This document shows positions 1 to 10,214 of a stretch of DNA of 64,000 nt, piece after piece; position 1 is the stretch's first letter, and each line of letters begins with the position of its first letter. The position numbers and the translations under genes are program-made. Origin of the DNA: Cavia porcellus (Eukaryota > Chordata > Mammalia > Rodentia > Caviidae); NCBI RefSeq assembly GCF_034190915.1, contig NW_026947545.1:496001-560000 (forward strand), in the 5' to 3' direction. The notes under the pieces were generated by a model. The model worked only from the letters and a program-made list of their open reading frames with translations. It had not been told where the DNA came from and searched no databases.

Positions 1-289
1 TGTGTTATATTACATTCACTAGTAGGAGTGAGAAAAACATCACGGGGTGGTGCGCATTGTATGGGTGTGTGTTACATTACATTCACTAGTAGGTGTGAGA
101 AAAACCTCGCGGGGTGGTGTGAATCTGAGGGTCTGAATTAGGATAGGCAGTGAGTGGCAATGTAGGATGGAGAAAAGCACCGCGGGGTGGTCACCATGGG
201 GAGGTCAGGGAACATGCAGTGGCAATGTAGGATAGGTTTCTGAAAAACATCGCCAAGTGGTGCGCATTGTATGGTTGTGTAACTTTACA

Positions 290-3200
290 TTCACTAGTAG
301 GCGTGAGAAAAACATCACGGGGTGGTGCGCATTGTATGGGTGTGTGTTACATTACATTCACTAGTAGGAGTGTGAAAAACATGACAGGGTGGTGCGCATT
401 GTATGGGTGTGTGTTACATTACATTCACTAGTAGGAGTGAGAAAAACATCACGGGGTGGTGCGCATTGTATGGGTGTGTGTTACATTACATTCACTATTA
501 GGAGTGAGAAAAACATCACGGGGTGGTGCGCATTGTATGGGTGTGTGTTACATTACATTCACTAGTAGGAGTGAGAAAAACATCACGGGGTGGTGCGCAT
601 TGTATGGGTGTGCGTTACATTACATTCACTAGTAGGAGAGAGAAAAAGATCACGGGGTGGTACGCATTGTATTGGTGTGTGTTACATTACATTCACTAGT
701 AGGAGTGAGAAAAACATCACGGGGTGGTGTGAATCGGAGGGTCAGAATTAGGATAGGCAGTGAGTGGCAAAGTAGGATGGAGAAAAGCACCGCGGGGTGA
801 TCAGCATGTTGAGGTCAGCGAACATGCAGTGGCAATGTAGGATAGGTTTCTGAAAAACATCGCGAGGTGGTGCGCATTGTATGGGTGTGTGTTACATTAC
901 ATTCACTACTAGGAGTGAGAAAAATATCACGGGGTGGTGCGCATTGTATGGGTGTGTGTTACATTACATTCACTAGTAGGAGTTAGAAAAACATCACGGG
1001 GTGGTGCGCATTGTATGGGTGTTTGTTACATTACATTCACTACTAGGAGTGAGAAAAACATCACGGGGTGGTGTGAATCGGAGGGTCTGAATTAGGATAG
1101 GCAGTGATTGGCAATGTAGGATGGAGAAAAGCACCGCGGGTTGGTCAGCATGGGGAGGTCCGGGAACATGCAGAGGCAATGTAGGATAGGTTTCTGAAAA
1201 ACATCGCGGGGTGGTGCGCATTGTATGGGTGTGTGTTACATTACATTCACTAGTAGGAGTGAGAAAAACATCCCGGGGTCGTGTGAATCGGAGGATCTGA
1301 ATTAGGATAGGCAGTGAGTGGCAATGTAGGATCGAGAAAAGCACTGCGGGGTGGTCAGCATGGGGAGGTCAGGGAACATGCAGTGGCAATGTAGGATAGG
1401 TTTCTGGAAAATCATCGCGGGGTGGTGCGCATTGTATGGGTGTGTGTTACATTACATTCACTAGTAGGAGTGAGAAAAACGTCACGGGGTAGTGCGCATT
1501 TTAGGGGTGTGGGTTACATTACATTCACTAGTAGGAGTGAGAAAAATATCACGGGGTGGTGCGCATTGTATGGGTGTGTGTTACATTACATTCACTAGTA
1601 GGAGTGAGAAAAACATCACAGGGTGGTGTGAATCAGAGGGTGTGAATTAGGATAGGCAGTGAGTGGCAATGTAGGATGGTGAAAAGCACCACCGGGTGGT
1701 CAGCATGGGGAGGTCAGGGAACATGCAGTGGCACTGTAGGATAGGTTTCTGAAAAACACCGCGGGGTGGTGCGCATTGTATGGGTGTGTGTTACATTACA
1801 TTCACTAGTAGGAGTGAGGAAAACATCACGGGGTGGTGCGCATTGTATGGGTGTGTGTTACATTACATTCACTAGTAGGAGGGAGAAAAACATCACTGGG
1901 TGGTGTTAATCGGAGGGTCTGAATTTGGATAGGCAGTGAGTGGCAATGTAGGATGGAGAAAAGCACCACAGGGCGGTCAGCATGGGGAGGTCAGGGAACA
2001 TGCAGTGGCAATGTAGGATAGGTTTCTGAAAAACACCGCGGGGTGGTGCGCATTGTATGGGTGTGTGTTACATTACATTCACTAGTAGGAGTGAGAAAAA
2101 CATCACGGGGTGGTGCGCATTGTATGGGTGTGTGTTACATTACATTCACTAGTAGGAGTGAGAAAAACATCACGGGGTGCTGCGCATTTTATGGGTGTGT
2201 GTTACATTACATTCACTATTAGGAGTGAGAAAAACATCGCGGAGTGGTGCGCATTGTATGGGTGTGTGTTACATTACATTCACTAGTAGGAGTGAGAGAA
2301 ACATCACGAGGTGGTGCGAATTGTATGGGTGTGTGTTACATTACATTCACTAGTAGGAGTGAGAAAAACATCGCGGGGTGGTGCGCATTGTATGGGTGTG
2401 TGTTATATTACATTCACTAGTAGGAGTGAGAAAAACATCACGGGGTGGTGCGAATTGTATGGGTGTGTGTTACATTACATTCACTAGTAGGAGTGAGAAA
2501 AACCTCGCGGGGTGGTGTGAATCCGAGGGTCTGAATTAGGATAGGCAGTGAGTGGCAATGTAGGACGGAGAAAAGCACCGCGGGGTGGTCAGCATGGGGA
2601 GGTCAGGGAACATGCAGTGGCAATGTAGGATAGGTTTCTGAAAAACACCGCGGGGTGGTGCGCATTGTATGGGTGTGTTTTACATTACATTCACTAGTAG
2701 GAGTGAGGAAAACATCACGGGGTGGTGCGCATTGTATGGGTGTGTGTTACATTACATTCACTAGTAGGAGGGAGAAAAGTATCACTGGGTGGTGTTAATC
2801 GGAGGGTCTGAATTTGGATAGGCACTGAGTGGCAATGTAGGATGGAGAAAACCACCGCTGGCTGGTCAGCATGAGGAGGTCAGGGAACATGCAGTGGCAA
2901 TGTAGGGTAGGTTTCTGAAAAACATCATAGGGTGGTGCGCATTGTATGGGTGTGTGTTACATTACATTCACTAGTAGGAGTGAGAAAAACATCACGGGGT
3001 GGTGTGAATCAGAGGGTCTGAATTTGGATTGGCAGTGAGTGGCAATGTAGGATGGAGAAAAGCACAGCAGGGTGGTCAGCATGGGGAGGTCAGGGAACAT
3101 GCTGTGGCAATGTAGGATAGGTTTCTGAAAAACATCACGGGGTGGTGCGCATTGTATGGGTGTGTGTTACATAACATTCACTAGTAGGAGTGAGAAAAGC

Positions 3201-4450
3201 ATCACGGGGTGGTGTGAATCGGAGGGTCTGAATTAGGATAGGCAGTGAGTGGCAATGTAGGATGGAGAAAAGCACCGCGGGGTGGTCAGCATGGGGAGGT
3301 CAGGGAACAACCAGTGGCAATGTAGGATAGGTATCTAAAAAACATCGCGGGGTGGTGCACATTGTATGTGTGAGTGTTACATTACATTCACTATTAAGAG
3401 TGAGAAAAACATCACGGGGAGGTGTGAATCGGAGGGTCTGAATTAGGATAGGCATTGAGTGGCAATGTAGGATGGAGAAAAGCACCGCGGGGTGGTCAGC
3501 ATGGGGAGGTCAGGGAACATGCAGTGGCAATGTAGGATAGGTTTCTGAAAAACATCGCGGGGTGGTGCGCATTGTATGGGTGTGTGTTACATTACATTCA
3601 CTAGTAGGAGTGAGAAAAACATCACGGGGTGGTGTGAATCGGAGGGTCTGAATTAGGATAGGCAGTGAGTGGAAATGTAGGATGGAGAAAAGCACCACGG
3701 AGTGGTCAGCATTGGGAGGTCAGGGAACATGCAGTGGCAATGTAGGATAGGTTTCTGAAAAACATCGCGGGGTGGTGCGCATTGTATGGGTGTGTGTTAC
3801 ATTACATTCACTAGTAGGAGTGAGAAAAACATCACGGGTTGGTGCGCATTGTATGTGTGTGTGTTACATTACATTCACTAGTAGGAGTGAGAAAAACATC
3901 ACGGGGTGGTGTTAATCGGCTGGTCTGAATTAGGATAGGCAGTGAGTGGCAATATAGGATGGAATAAAGCACCGCGGGGTGGTCAGCATGGTGAGGTCAG
4001 GGAACATGCAGTGGCAATGTAGGATAGGTTTCTGAAAAACATCGCGGGGTGGTGCCCATTGTTTGGGTGTGTGTTACATTACATTCACTAGTAGGAGTGA
4101 GAAAAACATCACGGGTTGGTGCGCATTGTTTGGGTGTGTGTTACATTACATTGACTAGTAGGAGTGAGAAAAACATCACGGTGTGGTGCGCATTGTATGG
4201 GTGTGTGTTACATTACATTCAATAGTACGAGTGAGAAAAACATCACGGGGTGGTGCGCATTGCATGGGTGTGTGTTACATTACATTCACTAGTAGGAGTG
4301 AGAAATACATCACGGGGTGGTGTGAATCGGAGGGTCTGAATTTGGATAGGCAGTGAGTGGCAATGTAGGATGGAGAAAAGCACCGCGGGGTGGTCAGCAT
4401 GGGGAGATCATGGAACATGCAGTGGCAATGTAGGATAGGTTTCTGAAAAA
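290..4450 (+). repeat. Long duplication in domain I, longer copy
   Basis: This block corresponds to about 7246-10163. Shared private variants fix the register: aggcgtgag (298/7254), agtgtgaaaaacatgac (about 368/7324), catgttgagg (805/7761), tagggtaggtttctg (2903/8827), gttaatcggctgg (3911/9624) and ggggagatcatgg (4401/10114). The offset moves 6956 to 7023 to 7090 (two extra A monomers in the other copy), then to 5924 (1166 bp = 11A+3BC fewer), then to 5713 (one trimer and 1 bp fewer). Confidence 0.82.
2865..3774 (+). repeat. 210-bp trimer array, (C-A-B) x4 plus C
   Basis: C monomers start at 2865, 3075, 3285, 3495 and 3705, a strict 210-bp spacing equal to 70+67+73. This is the minimal higher-order repeat, with a single A between BC pairs. 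The copy related to this region near 8789-9487 has C starts at 8789, 8998, 9208 and 9418, so it lacks one trimer and has one 1-bp deletion. Because 210 is a multiple of 3, the trimer keeps the same reading frame, which is why short repetitive open frames appear here on the minus strand. Confidence 0.9.
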
Positions 4451-5962
4451 CATCGCGGGGTGGTGCGCATTGTATGTGTGTGTGTTACATTACATTCACT
4501 AGTAGGAGTGAGAAAAACATCACGGGATGGTGCGCATTGTATGGGTGTGTGTTACATTACATTCACTAGTAGGAGTGAGAAAAACATCACGGTGTGGTGC
4601 GCATTGTATGGGTGTGTGTTACATTACATTCACTAGTAGGAGTGAGAAAAACATCACGGGGTGGTGTGAATCGGAGGGTCTGAATTAGGATAGGCAGTGA
4701 CTGGCAATGTAGGATTGAGAAAAGCCCCGCAGGGTTGTCAGCATGGGGAGGTCAGGGAACATGCAGTGGCAATGTAGGATAGGTTTCTGAAAAACATCGC
4801 GGGGTGGTGCGCATTGTATGGGTATGTGTTACATTACATTCACTATTAGGAGTGAGAAAAACATCACGGGTTGGTGCGCATTGTATGGGTGTGTGTTACA
4901 TTACATTCACTAGTAGTAGTGAGAAAAACATCACTGGGTGGTGTGAATCGGAGGGTCTCAATTAGAATAGGCAGTGAGTGGCAATGTAGGATGGAGAAAA
5001 GCACCGCAGGGTGGTCAGCATGGGGAGGTCAGGGAACATGCAGTGGCAATGTAGGATAGGTTTCTGAAAAACATCGCGGGGTGGTGCGCATTGTATGGGT
5101 ATGTGTTACATTTCATTCACTATTAGGAGTGAGAAAAACATCACGGGTTGGTGCGCATTGTATGGGTGTGTGTTACATTACATTCACTAGTAGGAGTGAG
5201 AAAAACATGAAGGGGTGGTGCGCATTGTATGGGTGTGTGTTACATTACATTCAATAGTAGGAGTGAGAAAAACATCACGGGGTGGTTCGCATTGTATGGG
5301 TGTGTGTTACATTACATTCACTAGTAGGAGTGAGAAAAACATCACGGGGTGGTGCGCATTGTATGGGTGTGTGTTACATTACATTCACGAGTAGGAGTGA
5401 GAAAAACATCACGGTGTGGTGTGAATCGGAGGGTCTGAATTAGGATAGGCAGTGAGTGGCAATGTAGGATGGAGAAAAGAACCGAGGGGTGGTCAGCATG
5501 GGGAGGTCAGGGAACATGCAGTGGCAATGTAGGATAGGTTTCTGAAAAACATCGCTGGGTGGTGCGCAATGAATGGGTGTGTGTTACATTACATTCACTA
5601 GTAGGAGTGAGAAAAACATCACGGGGTGGTGCGCATTGTATGGGTGTGTGTTACATTACATTCACTAGTAGGAGTGAGAAAAACATCGCGGGGTGGTGCG
5701 CATTGTATGGGTGTGTGTTACATTACATTCACTAGTAGGAGTGAGAAAAACATCACGGGGTGGTGCGCATTGTATGGGTGTGTGTTACATTACATTCACT
5801 AGTAGGAGTGAGAAAAACATCACGGGGTGGTGCGCATTGTATGGGTGTGTGTTACATTACATTCACTGGTAGGAATGAGAAAAACATCACGGGGTGGTGC
5901 ACATTGTATGGGTGTGTGTTACATTACATTCACTAGTAGGAGTGAAAAAACATCACGGGGTG

Positions 5963-6035
5963 GTGTGAATCGGAGGGTCTGAATTAGGATAGGCAGTGAG
6001 TGGCAATGTAGGATGGAGAAAAGCACTGCGGGGTG
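5963..6035 (+). repeat. Reference B monomer (73 bp)
   Basis: B starts gtgtgaatcggagggtctga, continues attaggataggcagtgagtg, then gcaatgtaggatggag, and ends aaaagcactgcggggtg (aaaagcaccgcggggtg in the usual form, which holds a CCGCGG SacII site). Its last third matches the end of A and C. Its first third is its own. In every place examined B is followed directly by C. Variants mark domains: gaaataggatagg in domain III, gatacgcag or gagtaaagcacc in domain II. Confidence 0.93.
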
Positions 6036-6105
6036 GTCAGCATGGGGAGGTCAGGGAACATGCAGTGGCAATGTAGGATAGGTTTCTGAAAAACATGGTC
6101 GGGTG
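6036..6105 (+). repeat. Reference C monomer (70 bp)
   Basis: C starts gtcagcatggggaggtcagg, continues gaacatgcagtggcaatg, then taggataggtttctg and ends with aaaaacat plus a variable cggggtg-like tail. It shares the phrase gcagtg..tggcaatgtaggat with B, so B and C are closer to each other than to A over this stretch. C is always followed by A in what I read. A 71-bp form with ggattctggaaaatc replaces the standard form at many positions in domain III. Confidence 0.93.
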
Positions 6106-6945
6106 GTGCGCATTGTATGGGTGTGTGTTACATTACATTCACTAGTAGGGGTGAGAAAAACATCACGGGGTGGTGTGAATCGGAGGGTCTGAATTTGGAT
6201 AGGCAGTGAGTGGCAATGTAGGATGGAGAAAAGCACCGCAGGGTGGTCAGCATGGGGAGGTCAGGGAACATGCAGTGGCAATGTAGGATAGGTTTCTGAA
6301 AAACACCGCGGGGTGGTGCGCATTGTATGGGTGTGTGTTTCATTACATTCACTAGTAGGAGTGAGAAAAACATCACGGGGTGGTGTGAATCGGAGGGTCT
6401 GAATTAGTATAGGCAGTGAGTGGCAATGTAGGATGGAGAAAAGCACCGCGGGGTGGTCAGCATGGGGAGGTCAGGGAACAACCAGTGGCAATGTGGGATA
6501 GGTTTCTGAAAAACATCGCGGGGTGGTGCGCATTGTATGGGTGTGTGTTACATTACATTCACTAGTAGGAGTGAGAAAAACATCTCGGGGAGGTGTGAAT
6601 CGGAGGGTCTGAATTAGGATAGGCAGTGAGTGGCAATGTAGGGTTGAGAAAAGCACCGCGGGGTGGTCACCATGGGGAGGTCAGGGAACATGCTCTGGCA
6701 ATGTAGGATAGGTTTCTGAAAAACATCGCGGGGTGTTGCGCATTGTATGGGTGTTTGTTACATTACATTCACTAGTAGGATTGAGAAAAACATCACGGGG
6801 TGGTGTGAATCGGAGGGTCTGAATTAGGATAGGCAGTGAGTGGCAATGTAGGTTGGAAAAAAGCACCGCGGGGCGGTCACCATGGGGAGGGCAGGGAACT
6901 TGCAGTGGCAATGTAGGATAGGTTTCTGAAAAACATCGCGGGGTG
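6036..6945 (+). repeat. 210-bp trimer array, (C-A-B) x4 plus C
   Basis: C monomers start at 6036, 6246, 6456, 6666 and 6876, again at exact 210-bp spacing, preceded by a B at 5963-6035. The units differ by single-base changes (for example tcaccatgg in place of tcagcatgg at 6666 and 6876), so they are not identical recent copies. The array passes straight into the 11-unit A run at 6946. Confidence 0.92.
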
Positions 6946-7682
6946 GTGCGCATTGTATGGGTGTGTGTTACATTACATTCACTAGTAGGAGTGAGAAAAA
7001 CATCACGGTGTGGTGTGCATTGTATGGGTGTGTGTTACATTACATTCACTAGTAGGAGTGAGAAAAACTTCACGGGGTGGTGTGTATTGTATGGGTGTGT
7101 GTTACATTACATTCACGAATAGGAGTGAGAAAAACATCACGGGGTGGTGCGCATTGTATGGGTGGGTGTTACATTACATTCACTAGTAGGAGTGAGAAAA
7201 ACATCACGGGGTGGTGCGCATTGTATGGGTGTGTGTTACATTACATTCACTAGTAGGCGTGAGAAAAACAGCACGGGGTGGGGCGCATTGTATGGGTGTG
7301 TGTTACATTACATTCACTAGTAGGAGTGTGAAAAACATGACAGGGTGGTGCGCATTGTATGGGTGTGTGTTACATTACATTCACTAGTAGGAGTGAGAAA
7401 AACATCACGGGGTGGTGCGCATTGTATGGGTGTGTGTTACATTACATTCACTAGTAGGAGTGAGAAAAACATCACGGGGTGGTGCGCATTGTATGGGTGT
7501 GTGTTACATTACATTCACTAGTAGGAGTGAGAAAAACATCACGGGGTGGTGCGCATTGTATGGGTGTGTGTTACATTACATTCACTAGTAGGAGTGAGAA
7601 AAACATCACGGGGTGGTGCGCATTGTATGGGTGTGTGTTACATTACATTCACTAGTAGGTGTGAGAAAAACATCACGGGGTG
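6946..7682 (+). repeat. Run of 11 consecutive A monomers (reference for monomer A)
   Basis: This is the longest uninterrupted A run I found: 737 bp, exactly 11 x 67. Each unit begins gtgcgcattg (or gtgtgcattg, gtgtattg), continues tatgggtgtgtgttac and attcactagtagg, and ends near catcacggggtg. Every unit with an intact cactagtagg carries an ACTAGT (SpeI) site. Individual units carry private changes such as cgaatagg, aggcgtgag, or agtgtgaaaaacatgacagg. The run lies between the terminal C of the 210-bp trimer array (ends 6945) and a B monomer starting at 7683. Elsewhere A runs range from 1 to 9 units. Confidence 0.93.
6979..6994. other. Short dyad in monomer A (tcact-agtagg-agtga), one example
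   Basis: Standard A monomers hold a 5-bp inverted repeat, tcact and agtga, around a 6-base centre, at monomer positions 34-49. B and C lack it. It could form a small hairpin or be a protein-binding dyad. Many units carry changes in the right arm (agttag, actgag, agagag), so I see no sign that it is kept by selection. Confidence 0.4.
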
Positions 7683-10163
7683 GTGTGAATCAGAGGGTCA
7701 GAATTAGGATAGGCAGTGAGTGGCAACGTAGGATGGAGAAAAGCCCCGCGGGGTGATCAGCATGTTGAGGTCAGCGAACATGCAGTGGCAATGTAGGATA
7801 GGTTTCTGAAAAACATCGCGGGGTGGTGCGCATTGTATGGGTGTGTGTTACATTACATTCACTACTAGGAGTGAGAAAAACATCACGCGGTGGTGCGCAT
7901 TGTATGGGTGTGTGTTACATTACATTCACTAGTAGGAGTGAGAAAAACATCACCGGGTGCTGCGCATTGCATGGGTGTTTGTTACATTACATTCACTACT
8001 AGGAGTGAGAAAAACATCACGGGGTGGTGTGAATCGGAGGGTCTGAATTAGGATAGGCAGTGAGTGGCAATGTAGGATGGAGAAAAGCACCTCGGGGTCC
8101 TCAGCATGGGGAGGTCCGGGAACATGCAGAGGCAATGTAGGATAGGTTTCTGAAAAACATCGCGGGGTGGTGCGCATTGTATGGGTGTGTGTTACATTAC
8201 ATTCACTAGTAGGAGTGAGAAAAACATCCCGGGGTGGTGTGAATCGGAGGATCTGAATTAGGATAGGCAGTGAGTGGCAATGTAGGATGGAGAAAAGCAC
8301 TGCGGGGTGGTCAGCATGGGGAGGTCAGGGAACATGAAGTGGCAATGAAGGATAGGTTTCTGGAAAATCATCGCGGGGTGGTGCACATTGTATGGGTGTG
8401 TGTTACATTACATTCACTATTAGGAGTGAGAAAAACATCATGGGGCGGTGCGCATTGTATGGGTGTGTGTTACATTACATTCACTAGTAGGAGTGAGAAA
8501 AATGTCACGGGGTAGTGCGCATTTTATGGGTGTGTGTTACATTACATTCACTAATAGGAGTGAGAAAAACATCACGGAGTGGTGCGCATTGTATGGGTGT
8601 GTGTTACATTACATTCACTAGTAGGAGTGAGAAAAATATCACGGGGTGGTGCGCATTGTATGGGTGTGTGTTACATTACATTCACTAGTAGGACTGAGAA
8701 AAACATCACGGGGTGGTGTGAATCGGAGGGTCTGAATTAGGATAGGCAGTGAGTGGCAATGTAGGATGGAGAAAAGCACCGCGGGGTGGTCAGCATTAGG
8801 AGGTCAGGGAACATGCAGTGGCAATGTAGGGTAGGTTTCTGAAAAACATCGTAGGGTGGTGCGCATTGTATGGGTGTGTGTTACATTTTATTCACTAGTA
8901 GGAGTGAGAAAAACATCAGGGGGGGTGTGAATCAGAGGGTCTGAATTTGGATAGGCAGTGAGTGGCAATGTAGGATGGAGAAAAGCACAGCAGGGTGGTC
9001 AGCATGGGGAGGTCAGGGAACATGCAGTGGCAATGTAGGATAGGTTTCTGAAAAACATCACGGGGTGGTGCGCATTGTATGGGTGTGTGTTACATAACAT
9101 TCACTAGTAGGAGTGAGAAAAGCATCACGGGGTGGTGTGAATCGGAGGGTCTGAATTAGGATAGGCAGTGAGTGGCAATGTAGGATGGAGAAAAGCACTG
9201 CGGGGTGGTCAGCATGGGGAGGTCAGGGAACAAACAGTGGCAATGTAGGATAGGTTTCTGAAAAACATCGCGGGGTGGTGCGCATTGTATGTGTGAGTGT
9301 TACATTACATTCACAAGTAAGAGTGAGAAAAACATCACGGGGAGGTGTGAATCGGAGGGTCTGAATTAGGATAGGCAGTGAGTGGAAATGTAGGATGGAG
9401 AAAAGCACAGCGGGCTGGTCAGCATGGGGAGGTCATGGAACATGCAGTGGCAATGTAGGATAGGTTTCTGAAAAACATCGCGGGGTGATGCGCATTGTAT
9501 GGGTGTGTGTTACATTACATTCACTAGTAGGAGTGAGAAAAACATCACGGGGTGGTGCGCATTGTATGTGTGTGTGTTACATTACATTCACTAGTAGGAG
9601 TGAGAAAAACATCACGGGGTGGTGTTAATCGGCTGGTCTGAATTAGCATAGGCAGTGAGTGGCAATGTAGCATGGAATAAAGCACCGCGGGGTGGTCAGC
9701 ATGGTGAGGTCAGGGAACATGCAGTGGAAATGTTGGATAGGTTTCTGAAAAACATCGCGGGGTGGTGCCCATTGTATGGGTGTGTGTTACATTACATTCA
9801 CTGTTAGGAGTGAGAAAAACATCACGGGTTGGTGCGCATTGTATGGGTGTGTGTTACATAACATTGACTAGTAGGAGTGAGAAAAACATCACAGTGTGGT
9901 GCGCATTGTATGGGTGTGTGTTACATTACATTCACTAGTACGAGTGAGAAAAACATCACGGGGAGGTGCGCATTGCATGGGTGTGTGTTACATTACATTC
10001 ACTAGTAGGAGTGAGAAAAACATCACGGGGTGGTGTGAATCGGAGGGTCTGAATTTGGATAGGCAGTGAGTGGCAATGTAGGATGGAGTAAAGAACCGCG
10101 GGGTGCTCAGCATGGGGAGATCATGGAACATGCAGTGGCAATATAGGATAGGTTTCTGAAAAA
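7246..10163 (+). repeat. Long duplication in domain I, shorter copy
   Basis: This is the partner of about 290-4450. It has two extra A monomers between 8360 and 8640. It lacks 1166 bp present at about 1699-2865 in the partner, and one 210-bp trimer. The C monomer starting at 8789 sits at the point where the register changes from the 1699-like to the 2865-like copy. Single-base differences are common, so the duplication looks older than those of domain II. Confidence 0.8.
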
Positions 10164-10214
10164 CATCGCGGGGTGGTGCGCATTGTATGTGTGTGTGTTA
10201 CATTACATTCAATA

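Larger units (their letters stand above)
1..10160 (+). repeat. Satellite domain I
   Basis: This domain has mostly standard B and C forms (gaattaggatagg; ataggtttctgaaaaac), 210-bp trimer arrays and A runs of up to 11. Diagnostic variants seen here include gtgatcagcatgttgagg (about 800 and 7755), gtgttaatcggctgg (about 3909 and 9622) and gggaacaa[ac]cagtgg (about 3304 and 9227). The boundary is set where the internal long duplication stops and the neighbouring arrangement, shared with 19-29 kb, begins. No gene is present. Confidence 0.7.

Noticed and set aside
994..1344. 116-codon minus-strand frame, duplicated at 7950-8300
   Set aside because: The two copies are the same satellite segment in the 6,956-bp-offset duplication. 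It is two trimers joined in frame, not a gene family.
6000..6060. G-quadruplex at the B-C junction (cggggtggtcagcatggggaggtcaggg region)
   Set aside because: There are three G runs of three or more plus GG pairs, with a long central loop. It does not meet the usual four-run rule; only a weak two-layer form is possible.
6051..6953. Series of similar minus-strand open frames of 61-90 codons, repeated across the window
   Set aside because: They recur at the 210-bp trimer period, which is a multiple of 3 and so keeps frame. They are the reverse strand of C-A-B units. Substitutions and stops vary freely between copies, so there is no sign of protein-level constraint.
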